From positions 124,001 to 188,000 of the forward strand of contig CAYMYN010000004.1 of NCBI GenBank assembly GCA_964394665.1: a DNA stretch of 64,000 bases, given 5' to 3'. The notes under the pieces are model-generated. The model saw nothing but the letters and a program-made list of their open reading frames with translations. It searched no databases and had not been told where the DNA came from. Position 1 is the stretch's first letter. Each line of letters starts with the position of its first letter. Position numbers and translations under genes: made by a program. This DNA is from CAYMYN01 sp964394665. Lineage in GTDB: Bacteria > Planctomycetota > UBA1135 > GCA-002686595. Positions 38,719 through 55,601 of the stretch are shown piece by piece.

Positions 38719-38877
38719 ATGAAGATCAAGGAGCGCTACGTTTTCCTGGAGTGCACGGTGTGCCGGAACCGGAACTACACCACGCACAAGCGGCTGAAGG
38801 CTGCCTACAAGCTCGAGAAGAAGAAGTACTGCCGCTTCTGCAAGCTGCACACCTCCCACCGGGAGAAGAAGCTCTAG
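38719..38877 (+). CDS. rpmG: 50S ribosomal protein L33 (zinc-binding type)
   Basis: This 52-aa protein has the L33 fold with two CXXC pairs, Cys12/Cys15 and Cys38/Cys41, so it is the zinc-ribbon (C+) type. The core RYVFLECTVC and KYCRFCKLHTSHRE are diagnostic. An AGGAG lies 8 bases before the ATG. It precedes secE by 118 bases, the common rpmG-secE-nusG order. The upstream tuf terminator suggests that partial read-through or a nearby unseen promoter drives it. Confidence 0.95.
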   Translation: MKIKERYVFLECTVCRNRNYTTHKRLKAAYKLEKKKYCRFCKLHTSHREKKL

Positions 38878-38995
38878 CCGCGACGCGGACGCGTCGGCGT
38901 GCAGCGGCCCCCGCCGGGTCGACGCCCGCCGACGGCGCCCGCCGCGACTGGTCTCGGTGACCCCACCCCGTTCCGCCGCAAGAGCAGGTTGACCC

Positions 38996-39436
38996 ATGGC
39001 CTACAAGAAAGACCAAGGACGAATGGCGAGGATGGCGGCCTTCTGGTCGCTCGCCGTCCTGGCGCTCTATGGCTGCGTGCAACTGCACGGTGAGCTGAGC
39101 TCGCGCTTCACGAGCATGGCCCAGCCGTTCTTCGGCATTCGCATCCCGATCCTGGGCCTGGACCTGTCGCCGGCCCTCCTGATCGCGCTGGTGCTGGGAG
39201 TGGGGGCGTTGCTCCTGCTGCACCGCTACCTGGAGCGGCCGCAGAACGCCGATCTGCTGATCCAGACCGAGTCGGAGATGCGCAAGGTGACCTGGCCCAC
39301 GCTCCAGGACGCCATCAACTCCTCGATCGTCGTGCTGGTGACCGTGCTGTTCCTGATGGCCTTCCTGGCGGGCAGCGACTTCTTCCTCGGCGAGTGGGCC
39401 AACCTGGTCCTCCTGGGCCCGGGGGGTGGATCGTGA
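38996..39436 (+). CDS. secE: Preprotein translocase subunit SecE, three-helix form
   Basis: SecE clamps the SecY channel. The 146-aa protein has the essential C-terminal part: the amphipathic segment ESEMRKVTWPT (92-102), followed by a membrane helix (about 110-127). Two further N-terminal helices (about 14-30 and 58-77) are present, as in the three-helix E. coli SecE and unlike the minimal ~60-aa form of many bacteria. Its stop overlaps the nusG GTG (GTGA). Confidence 0.93.
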   Translation: MAYKKDQGRMARMAAFWSLAVLALYGCVQLHGELSSRFTSMAQPFFGIRIPILGLDLSPALLIALVLGVGALLLLHRYLERPQNADLLIQTESEMRKVTWPTLQDAINSSIVVLVTVLFLMAFLAGSDFFLGEWANLVLLGPGGGS

Positions 39437-39984
39437 GCTTGCGCTGGTACTTCGTGCGCTGCCAATCGGGTCGCGAGGACTCGATCGCGCGCAACGCGAT
39501 GACCCGTCTGCGGATCGCCGGTCTGCAGGACGTCGTGCCCCAGATCGTCGTGCCCTTCGAGCGCGTGACCGACCTCAAGGGGGGCAAGAAACGCACCATC
39601 AACAAGAAGCTCTACCCGGGCTACCTGATGGTGCAGGCCGACGTCGACGACCCCGAGGATCCCCAGACCCAACGCTTGCGCGGGACGCTGCGCGAGGTGG
39701 ACGGGCTGCGCGAGTTCCTCGGTAGCCGCGGCGAGGCGACGGCCCTCACCGAGGCCGAGGTGACGGGCATCCTCGCCCGCATGTCCGACTCGGAGAGCCG
39801 CCCCCAGGTCGACATCGGCCTGCAGAAGGGCGACCTCGTGAAGATCAAGTCCGGCGCCTTCGACGGTTTCGACGGAACGGTCGACGAGGTGAACGCGGAG
39901 AAAGGGACCGTTCGGGTCGTGGTGACCATCTTCGGTCGGCCGACCCCTGTCGAGCTGGAGTACTGGGAAGTGGAGGCCGTCTGA
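39433..39984 (+). CDS. nusG: Transcription termination/antitermination factor NusG
   Basis: NusG binds RNA polymerase and links it to Rho or ribosomes. The 183-aa protein has the NGN domain (RWYFVRCQSGRED; LYPGYLMVQADVD) and, after ~125, a KOW domain (GDLVKIKSGAFDGFDGTVDEVN). The GTG start overlaps the secE stop; the GGTGGA just upstream can serve as its ribosome binding site. rplK follows after one base, so it is tightly co-expressed with the L11 operon. Confidence 0.96.
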   Translation: MSLRWYFVRCQSGREDSIARNAMTRLRIAGLQDVVPQIVVPFERVTDLKGGKKRTINKKLYPGYLMVQADVDDPEDPQTQRLRGTLREVDGLREFLGSRGEATALTEAEVTGILARMSDSESRPQVDIGLQKGDLVKIKSGAFDGFDGTVDEVNAEKGTVRVVVTIFGRPTPVELEYWEVEAV

Positions 39985-39985
39985 C

Positions 39986-40429
39986 GTGGCCAAAGAACTG
40001 ACCGCCAAGATCAAATTGCAGTGCAAGGCCGGACAGGCCACCCCTGCTCCCCCCGTCGGCCCGGCCTTGGGCGCGCACGGCGTGAACATCGCCGCGTTCG
40101 TCAAGGAGTTCAACGACCGCACCCGCGAGCAGATGGGCCTCGTGATCCCGGTCGAGATCTCGGTCTACAAGGACCGCTCGTTCGACTTCATCCTCAAGTC
40201 GCCCCCGGCGGCCGTGCTCCTGATCAAGGCCGCCGGCCTGGAGAAGGGGGCGGGCCTGGTGGGGGCACAGGTGGTCGGGAACGTGACCCGCGAGCAGGTC
40301 GAGCAGATCGCGAAGACCAAGATGAGCGACCTCAACGCCCGCAGCTTGGAGCAGGCCTGCCGCATCATCGCGGGGACCGCTCGCTCGATGGGCATCACGG
40401 TCGACGGCAAGATCGGAAACGTCGGCTGA
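39986..40429 (+). CDS. rplK: 50S ribosomal protein L11
   Basis: The 147-aa L11 forms the stalk base of the GTPase centre. Its proline-rich start GQATPAPPVGPALGAHGVNI is intact, and the C-terminal RNA-binding domain ends GTARSMGITVDG. It begins with GTG one base after nusG. rplA follows after 14 bases. Confidence 0.97.
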   Translation: MAKELTAKIKLQCKAGQATPAPPVGPALGAHGVNIAAFVKEFNDRTREQMGLVIPVEISVYKDRSFDFILKSPPAAVLLIKAAGLEKGAGLVGAQVVGNVTREQVEQIAKTKMSDLNARSLEQACRIIAGTARSMGITVDGKIGNVG

Positions 40430-40443
40430 ATCGAGGACCGAAC

Positions 40444-41130
40444 ATGGCAAAGCGCAGCAAGCGATACGATCGGGCCGCAGCGCTCGTGGATCGGGCCAAG
40501 GTCTACGAGCCCCAGGAAGCCCTGGACCTGCTCAAGACCCTGCCCGCCCCGAAGTTCGACGAGGCCGTCGAGGTCGTCGTGCGACTGGGCATCGACCCAC
40601 GCAAGTCCGACCAACTCGTCCGCGGCGCGGTCTCCTTGCCGAACGGCTTGGGCAAGAGCGTCAAGGTGGTCGTCTTCGCAGAGGGCGAGAAGGCCGATGC
40701 GGCCCGGGCCGCGGGCGCCGACGAGGTCGGCTCCGAGGACCTGGCAAAGCGCATCGGCGACGGCTGGCTCGACTTCGACATCGTGATCGCCAGTCCGGAC
40801 ATGATGAAGCACGTCGGCAAGCTGGGTAAGGTCCTCGGACCGCAGGGCAAGATGCCCAGCCCCAAGTCGGGCACCGTGACGGCCGACGTCGCGACCGCCG
40901 TGCAGGAGTTCAAGGCCGGCAAGGTCGAGTTCCGCACGGACGCGGGCGGCAACGTGCACGCCCCGGTCGGCAAGCGCTCGTTCTCGACCGAGGCGCTGAG
41001 CGAGAACCTCAAGACCTTCCTCGACCACGTCTCGGGCATGCGTCCGCCGACCGTCAAGGGCACCTTCGTGCGGCGCGTGTCGTTGTCCACCTCGATGAGT
41101 CCCGGACTCTGGATCTCCTACGGGAGCTGA
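40444..41130 (+). CDS. rplA: 50S ribosomal protein L1
   Basis: The 228-aa L1 binds 23S rRNA at the L1 stalk and its own operon mRNA. Signatures are LGIDPRKSDQLVRGAVSLPNG, GPQGKMPSPKSGTV and the C-terminal RRVSLSTSMSPGL. A GAGG lies before the ATG. It is three bases from rplJ. Confidence 0.97.
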   Translation: MAKRSKRYDRAAALVDRAKVYEPQEALDLLKTLPAPKFDEAVEVVVRLGIDPRKSDQLVRGAVSLPNGLGKSVKVVVFAEGEKADAARAAGADEVGSEDLAKRIGDGWLDFDIVIASPDMMKHVGKLGKVLGPQGKMPSPKSGTVTADVATAVQEFKAGKVEFRTDAGGNVHAPVGKRSFSTEALSENLKTFLDHVSGMRPPTVKGTFVRRVSLSTSMSPGLWISYGS

Positions 41131-41133
41131 GCC

Positions 41134-41667
41134 ATGCCGAACCTGGTCACAGAACTCGTCTCCCGCACGCTCGAGCAGGACCTCGGGACCTCCGAGGGCC
41201 TGATCGTCTTCGGCTGCGCCGGCATGACGGTCAAGGAGAGCGAGTCCCTGCGCGGCCAAATGGCCGAGCGCGGCATCCGCGTGCGCGTGGTGCGCAACAA
41301 GCTCGCCCGCCGGGTCCTCGCCCAGCACGGCCACGAGTTCCCCGCGGAGTCCCTGGTGGGCAACGTGGCGATCGCCATGGGCTCGGCCGAGTCCGCCATC
41401 CTGGCCGCGAAGATCCTGACCTCGCCCGAGGTCAAGAAGGTCGGCAAGGTCAAGGTCCAGGCGGGCCTCATGGAGGGCCGCGTCCTGGGACCGCGGGACG
41501 CCGAGCTGCTGGCGGACGTCCCGGACCAGGACACGTTGCGGGCCCAGCTCCTGGGCTGCATCAGTGGCCCCGCCCGCGGTCTGGCGGTCTCCCTCTCCGG
41601 TCTGCCCTCCGGGCTGGCCCGCGTCCTCCAAGCCCACTTCGAGGAACCCGAGTCCGCCGCAAGCTGA
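41134..41667 (+). CDS. rplJ: 50S ribosomal protein L10
   Basis: The 177-aa L10 anchors the L7/L12 stalk. The RNA-binding part has VVRNKLARRVL, and the C-terminal helix that holds L7/L12 dimers is short. It is followed by a 175-bp gap with a hairpin before rplL, longer than usual. No separate L10 leader is visible because rplA is only three bases upstream. Confidence 0.94.
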   Translation: MPNLVTELVSRTLEQDLGTSEGLIVFGCAGMTVKESESLRGQMAERGIRVRVVRNKLARRVLAQHGHEFPAESLVGNVAIAMGSAESAILAAKILTSPEVKKVGKVKVQAGLMEGRVLGPRDAELLADVPDQDTLRAQLLGCISGPARGLAVSLSGLPSGLARVLQAHFEEPESAAS

Positions 41668-41696
41668 GTCCCGACGATCCCGTCCCCCGTATTCCT

Positions 41697-41715
41697 GGCG
41701 CGGACCTCCCGCGCC
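41697..41715 (+). terminator. Hairpin in the rplJ-rplL gap
   Basis: GGCGCGG pairs with CCGCGCC around ACCTC (41697-41715), extendable by two pairs. It may attenuate, or be a processing site that lets rplL mRNA accumulate separately, since four or more L12 copies are needed per ribosome. Confidence 0.4.
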
Positions 41716-41842
41716 GGCCTCCCGATCCAACCCACCCCACCCCGACAAGCTCTCGATTCGCGTCGCCCGCTGACGACGCCGTCGGCCGAGCGAACCCCGA
41801 GAGTCGGTCCGAGCGACCGAACCTTCCGCAGGAGAGACCCCG

Positions 41843-42250
<408 letters not shown>

Positions 42251-42274
42251 TCTCCAACCCGGTCCGATCCCTGC

Positions 42275-42335
42275 CCGTGGGGGACCACACCCCCCTGGTG
42301 CGGGTGGCGCCTGCGGTGCCGCCCGCGCCGGGGGA
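42275..42335 (+). terminator. Candidate attenuator between rplL and rpoB
   Basis: Two GC-rich inverted repeats follow rplL. One is GGGGG/CCCCC near 42279-42295. The other is GGGTGGC paired with GCCGCCC (42302-42308 with 42318-42324). A partial terminator here is a well-known arrangement in bacteria and would lower rpoBC transcription relative to ribosomal proteins. Confidence 0.4.
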
Positions 42336-42341
42336 TTGGTG

Positions 42342-42371
42342 TTCGCGCCGAACGCCGGCGGGGCGTATGCT
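42342..42371 (+). promoter_or_regulatory. Possible rpoBC promoter
   Basis: TTCGCG (42342-42347), 18 bp, and TATGCT (42366-42371). The -10 is good and the -35 weak. The rest of the 467-bp gap up to 42717 shows no ORF; a ~340-base leader would precede rpoB. Confidence 0.4.
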
Positions 42372-42717
42372 GCACCGCTAGCGTCGGCCCCCTTCCGCCT
42401 TCCCGGGCCCGGCTCCGCGCGAGTCTCCGCTCCGCCCCGAGCCGGGGTCGACCCCCCAAGCCCGCGGTGCAGCCGCTCGGGCTCCAGCGCTCGCCGGACG
42501 CATCCGGCGCCTCCGCACGCCCCAGGATGCCCCTGCACGACCGGAACTCGGCCGCACCCCATCCGTCCCGCGCCGGGGTCGGGGCCCAGCCTAGCTCGCC
42601 CGACCCCTCTCTCCGCCCCCCCGCGCCCGAGGGGGCCCCGCTCCCCACTCCGCGGATCCCATCGATCCGCCGCCCCGCGGTCTCTCCGTCCGCCCCGATT
42701 CGAGGTGAGTCGCTCCC

Positions 42718-46437
<3,720 letters not shown>

Positions 46438-46447
46438 GAGAGCGGAC

Positions 46448-50779
<4,332 letters not shown>

Positions 50780-50794
50780 TGCGGCGGGCCGGCT

Positions 50795-50825
50795 GAGCAC
50801 CCCCCGATTTCCGTGGGGGGTGCTC
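50795..50825 (+). terminator. rpoBC terminator hairpin
   Basis: A perfect 11-bp stem, GAGCACCCCCC paired with GGGGGGTGCTC, has a 9-base loop. It lies 15 bases past the rpoC stop, with no T tract. Confidence 0.75.
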
Positions 50826-50878
50826 CCGCCGACCTTCGAGCTCTGGACACGGCCCCCGCTCGCCCCCCGGCGCTCCCC

Positions 50879-50906
50879 TTGACGGGGGGAGGCCCGGCCC
50901 TACAAT
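50879..50906 (+). promoter_or_regulatory. Consensus-like promoter of the str operon
   Basis: TTGACG (50879-50884), a 16-bp spacer and TACAAT (50901-50906). It is the best promoter in the window. Transcription would start near 50913, giving a leader of about 60 bases to rpsL. Confidence 0.85.
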
Positions 50907-50973
50907 CCTCGCCCCACTCCCAGCCGGCACCTTCTCGGCGACCTTCGTCGCGACGGGCCCGCGCTCCCGAACC

Positions 50974-51351
50974 ATGCCCACGATCAACCAGCTCGTCCGC
51001 AAGGGACGCAAGAAGGTCGTCAACCGGTCCAAGTCGCCGGTTCTCGACGCCTGCCCGCAGAAGCGGGGTGTCTGCCTGCAGGTGAAGACGCAGACGCCGA
51101 AGAAGCCCAACTCGGCCTTGCGCAAGGTCGCCCGGGTGCGCCTCTCGAACGGGAAGGAGATCACGGCCTACATCCCGGGCGAGGGACACAACCTGCAGGA
51201 GCACTCGGTGGTGCTGATCCGGGGCGGCCGTGTGCGCGACCTCCCCGGTGTGCGTTATCACATCGTGCGCGGCACCCTCGACGCCTCGGGCGTGGACGAC
51301 CGCAAGAAGAGCCGCTCGAAGTACGGCTCCAAGCGCTCGAAGAAGAAGTAA
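50974..51351 (+). CDS. rpsL: 30S ribosomal protein S12 with Arg at position 88
   Basis: The 125-aa S12 lies at the decoding centre. TPKKPNSALRK keeps Lys43. Position 88, in GGRVRDLPGV, is Arg (codon CGC at 51235-51237), whereas most bacteria have Lys. Lys88Arg is a classic streptomycin-resistance substitution, so this ribosome is predicted to be naturally less sensitive to streptomycin. Asp89 next to it, the site of methylthiolation by RimO, is conserved. It heads the str operon. Confidence 0.97.
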   Translation: MPTINQLVRKGRKKVVNRSKSPVLDACPQKRGVCLQVKTQTPKKPNSALRKVARVRLSNGKEITAYIPGEGHNLQEHSVVLIRGGRVRDLPGVRYHIVRGTLDASGVDDRKKSRSKYGSKRSKKK

Positions 51352-51405
51352 CCCGGGCCGACCCACGCCCAGGTCCGTACCGCGACCCCGCTCAGCCAGA
51401 ATCCG

Positions 51406-51876
<471 letters not shown>

Positions 51877-52048
51877 TCCGCCCGCGTCCCCGAGCCCCGG
51901 TCGTCACCGGACTGCGCGCCCCGGCGAGCCCAAGGGTTCGGCGGGGCGTCGCGCGTTCCCGGCCGAGCACGCCGGACCCCGGAGCGCCTCCCGCCCTGGA
52001 GCGGCGGCCGCCCCGCGCCGCGGGCCAGGTGCACGAACGCTCAAGCTG

Positions 52049-52513
52049 ATGGACACCCCCGAGCTGGACGTCTGGATCCTGCGCGATCCCAAGGAGTCGA
52101 CGCGCAAGTGTTCGCTCACCCCCCTGCGCGGGTTCCCGGGGGTGCGCTTCGTCACGTACCAGCCGGGCTTGGAGCTTCCCTGCGCGGGCCGGCTCCTGCT
52201 GCACCCCGAGGGGGAGGAGTTCGGGGCCGACGACCGGGGCGCGCCGCTGCTGCTCGTCGACTGCTCCTGGCGCCGCCTGGACACGTTGCTGGCGGCCGTC
52301 GCGGGAGCGCCCGCGCGCAGGCGGCTGCCGCCCCTGCGGACCGCCTACCCGCGCCGCAGCCGCACCTTCCCCGATCCCGCGGCCGGACTGGCCTCGATCG
52401 AGGCGCTCTATGGCGCGCTGGCTCTCGTCGGTCGGCCGCGGCCGGACCTGCTCGCGGGGTACCGATGGGCGGCCGAGTTCCTCGCGCTCAACCCGGGCCT
52501 GAGAGCCCAATAG
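52049..52513 (+). CDS. Tsr3/DUF367-like protein (rRNA aminocarboxypropyltransferase family)
   Basis: The 154-aa protein matches the order of Tsr3 elements. DPKESTRKCSLTPL (13-26) resembles the N-terminal DPKKCTGxKL motif. LLLVDCSW (67-74) matches the VVDCSW motif. RRLPPLRTAYP (91-101) resembles RxLPxLxAANP, and GLASIEAL...YRWAAEFLALN (113-148) matches ExxAAxLYxxG...FxWGxxFLxxN. Eukaryotic and archaeal Tsr3 transfers the 3-amino-3-carboxypropyl group of SAM to a small-subunit rRNA uridine in the P-site region. Its place between rpsG and fusA fits a ribosome role. Family membership is moderately sure; activity and target in a bacterium are inference. Confidence 0.65.
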   Translation: MDTPELDVWILRDPKESTRKCSLTPLRGFPGVRFVTYQPGLELPCAGRLLLHPEGEEFGADDRGAPLLLVDCSWRRLDTLLAAVAGAPARRRLPPLRTAYPRRSRTFPDPAAGLASIEALYGALALVGRPRPDLLAGYRWAAEFLALNPGLRAQ

Positions 52514-52621
52514 GGGCTCGAGCCCTGGGCCGCAGCGCTTCCCCTGGCGCGGCGTGCCGGGGACGGCCGCCGCGCCTGGTGCGAGCGAGCTTCACGTACC
52601 GCGGGGCTCGGCCCAGGCCCG

Positions 52622-52627
52622 TACACT
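52622..52627 (+). promoter_or_regulatory. -10 hexamer for leaderless fusA mRNA
   Basis: TACACT, 7 bases (GGCCCCG), then ATG at 52635. fusA may therefore have its own leaderless transcript in addition to read-through from the str promoter. Confidence 0.5.
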
Positions 52628-52634
52628 GGCCCCG

Positions 52635-54692
52635 ATGTCGCTCGAGGGCATCCGCAACTTCGGGATCGCGGCGCACATCGACGCCGGCAAGACGACGGTG
52701 TCGGAGCGCATGCTCTACTTCACCGGCGTCGAGCACCGCGTCGGCCAGGTCGACGAGGGCACGGCGGTCATGGACTGGATGAGCGAGGAGCGCGAGCGCG
52801 GCATCACCATCATGGCCGCGGCCACGACCTTGCCCTGGCGCGGCTGCGCGCTGAACCTGATCGACACCCCCGGCCACGTCGACTTCACGGTCGAGGTCGA
52901 GCGCTCGATGCGCGTGTTGGACGGCGCGATCCTGGTCCTCGACGGGGTCGCCGGGGTCCAGGCGCAGTCCGAGACCGTCTGGCGGCAGGTGGTCCGCCAC
53001 CGAGTCCCGGCGCTGGCTTTCGTCAACAAGCTCGACCGCCCCGGGGCCGACTTCCTGGCGGCGGCGGAGAGTCTGCGCGAGCGCCTCGACGCCCCGGGCA
53101 TCCCGATCCAGCTCCCGGTCTTCGAGGACGGTGCCCTGGTGCGCATCGTCGACCTGGTGCGCGCCGTGGTGTGGGACTTCACCGGCGCCAAGGAGGGCCT
53201 CGCGCCCTCGGATCAGCCCATCCCGGACTGCGTGCGGGACGAGGTCGGCGTGCTGCGCGCCGAGCTGATCGAGCACCTGGCCGAGGAGGACGACGTCCTG
53301 TTGCAGGCCGTGCTCGAGGAACGCGAGCCCGATCCGCAGCGCATCGTCGCCGCGCTGCGAGCGCGGGTCATCGCGCGCACGCTCGTGCCGGTGCTGTGCG
53401 GAGCCGCCCTGCGCGACGTCGGCATCCAACCGCTGCTCGACGCGGTCGTCGACTACCTGCCCTCGCCCCTGGACGTCCCGCCGGTCGCCGGCCGCCACCC
53501 GCAGAGCGGCGAGCGCGTGGAGCGTCGAGCGGACCCCGCGCAGCCCTTCGCGGCCCTGGCGTTCAAGCTGCACGTCGACTCCCACGGGGATCTCACCATC
53601 GTGCGCGTGTACTCGGGGACGATCGAGCCGGGTCAAGTCGTGCTGAACCCGCGCGTGCCGCACAAGGAACGCGTGCAGCGCATCCTGCGCATGCACGCCG
53701 ACGCGAGCCAACCGGTCGAGCGCGCCGGCGCCGGGGACATCGTCGCCCTGACGGGCCTCAAGCACACTTCGACGGGGGACACGCTCTGCGACCCCGACGC
53801 ACCCGTGGTCCTGGAGCGACTGGAGTTTCCCGAGCCGGTCATCACGCAGATCGTGGAGCCCCTCAACGCGAGCGAACGGGAGCGTTTGCGCGAGGCGCTG
53901 CTGCGCCTGCAGCACGAGGACCCGAGCTTCCGCGTGCGCGAGGACGAGGACACCGGCCAGTGGTGGATCTCCGGCATGGGGGAGCTGCACCTCGAGGTGA
54001 TGCTGCATCGCTTGACGCGCGAGGCGAAGCTCACGCCGCACGTCGGGAAGCCGCGGGTCGCCTACCGCGAGTCCGTCGTGCGCGGGGCCCGGGGCCAGGG
54101 CCGGTTCGAGCGCCAGATGGGGGGCAAGGAGGTCTTCGCGGAGGTCGTGTTGGAGCTGGCGCCGGACGAGGAACGTCCCCGACTCGACGTGGAGTGGGGG
54201 CCGGAGGTGACCCTGGCGGAGCCCCTGCGCCAGGTGCTCGCGGAGGCCCTGCGGCTCGAGGCGGGGAGCGGCCCACGCTTCGGTTTCCCCCTGACGGGCG
54301 CCCGCATGCGGGTCCTGGCCGCGATCTCGAGGGAGGGGCGCGAGGATCCGGCCGGGTACATCCAGGCCGCCGTGGGGGCCCTGCGCCAGGCGCTCCAGGC
54401 CGCGGAAGTCGTGTTGCTGGAGCCGCTGATGAGCTTCCAGGTCGACGTCCCGGCCGAGTTCGCCAGCGGCGTGATCGCCGACCTCAACGCGCGCCAGGCG
54501 GAGCTCTCCGAGGTCCGCTCGGAGGGAACTTCACGCCACCTGGCCGGTAGCGTCCCCCTGTCGGCCATGTTCGGATACTCGACCGCCGTGCGCTCCCTAT
54601 CCCAGGGGCGAGCCGGCTACAGCCTCATCCCGGCCGGCTTCCGGCGCGTGCAGGAGGCGGAGCTCGCCGCCCGCGGTCTGGTCTGGTCCTGA
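52635..54692 (+). CDS. fusA: Elongation factor G
   Basis: EF-G drives translocation and, with RRF, ribosome recycling. The 685-aa protein has G1 AHIDAGKT (13-20), RGITI (55-59), DTPGH (78-82) and NKLD (131-134), then domains II-V, ending in LMSFQVDVPAEFASGVIADLNARQ and SMFGYSTAVRSLSQGRAGYS-like sequence. The VERSMRVLDGA and GTAVMDWM forms are compatible with either the main EF-G or a paralogue. Its position in the str operon supports the main factor. It is followed by rpsJ, not tuf, after a 289-bp gap. Confidence 0.93.
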   Translation: MSLEGIRNFGIAAHIDAGKTTVSERMLYFTGVEHRVGQVDEGTAVMDWMSEERERGITIMAAATTLPWRGCALNLIDTPGHVDFTVEVERSMRVLDGAILVLDGVAGVQAQSETVWRQVVRHRVPALAFVNKLDRPGADFLAAAESLRERLDAPGIPIQLPVFEDGALVRIVDLVRAVVWDFTGAKEGLAPSDQPIPDCVRDEVGVLRAELIEHLAEEDDVLLQAVLEEREPDPQRIVAALRARVIARTLVPVLCGAALRDVGIQPLLDAVVDYLPSPLDVPPVAGRHPQSGERVERRADPAQPFAALAFKLHVDSHGDLTIVRVYSGTIEPGQVVLNPRVPHKERVQRILRMHADASQPVERAGAGDIVALTGLKHTSTGDTLCDPDAPVVLERLEFPEPVITQIVEPLNASERERLREALLRLQHEDPSFRVREDEDTGQWWISGMGELHLEVMLHRLTREAKLTPHVGKPRVAYRESVVRGARGQGRFERQMGGKEVFAEVVLELAPDEERPRLDVEWGPEVTLAEPLRQVLAEALRLEAGSGPRFGFPLTGARMRVLAAISREGREDPAGYIQAAVGALRQALQAAEVVLLEPLMSFQVDVPAEFASGVIADLNARQAELSEVRSEGTSRHLAGSVPLSAMFGYSTAVRSLSQGRAGYSLIPAGFRRVQEAELAARGLVWS

Positions 54693-54769
54693 CCCGGCGG
54701 GGACCGGCGAGCCCGAGCAGGGGCCGGGGGGAGCCGCCGCTCCGTGCGAGGTTCCCGGAACTCGGGCAG

Positions 54770-54798
54770 TTGACGCCCTACCCGGCCACTGATATCTT
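54770..54798 (+). promoter_or_regulatory. Promoter of the S10 ribosomal operon
   Basis: TTGACG (54770-54775), a 17-bp spacer and TATCTT (54793-54798). The predicted leader to the rpsJ ATG is about 177 bases, long enough for an autoregulatory structure; I could not assign one. Confidence 0.75.
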
Positions 54799-54981
54799 GC
54801 TCGGCCCTCACACGGGGAACCGCCTCCGCGGGGCCCCACGGGGTGTCGTGCTCGGACGACCCGGTCGATCCGCGGGTCATCTCTCCCTCGCCCAGGCGGG
54901 GAGCGGTGCGCCGCCGGTTTCGGGGATGCCCGCTCCCGACGGACCGAGCCAGAGCGACCCGCAAGAGCGACCAGCCAGAAG

Positions 54982-55287
<306 letters not shown>

Positions 55288-55296
55288 GGCCTCGAG

Positions 55297-55318
55297 CGCG
55301 CCGCGACCCCGCGGCGCG
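55297..55318 (+). terminator. Hairpin after rpsJ
   Basis: A perfect 9-bp stem, CGCGCCGCG paired with CGCGGCGCG around an ACCC loop, starts 10 bases past the rpsJ stop. It may terminate part of the transcripts. The remaining bases to 55601 hold no gene. Confidence 0.6.
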
Positions 55319-55515
55319 TCGGATCGCAGCCTTCAGCGGGCTGCCCAAGCCCAGAATCTCTCTCATCCCCGTCGCGTACCGGCCTCCGAGGTCCTCCGCC
55401 GCCCCGCGCGGCGGGCGGGCAGGGGCCGCTCGCGCGTCCCTCGCGGGGCAGCCTCGGTCCGTCTCGGATCCCGCGCTCGCTCCGCGCTCTCCAGCTCCCT
55501 TCACGACCGACTTCC

Positions 55516-55521
55516 TACTCT
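55516..55521 (+). promoter_or_regulatory. Possible -10 element for the rplC operon
   Basis: TACTCT lies 80 bases before the rplC ATG; the -35 region is unconvincing. It is suggested by the hairpin that precedes it. Confidence 0.3.
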
Positions 55522-55601
55522 GGCCGCGTGGCCCGGCGTCGAGTTCGCCCCTGGCGTGCTCGCGGGTCGAACCGGCTCAGGACCTCCCGTTCGCAGGCAT
55601 C

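Noticed and set aside
38664..38960. A 98-aa plus-strand ORF overlapping rpmG
   Set aside because: It is a frame-shifted shadow of rpmG. The real L33 is the 52-aa frame with four cysteines.
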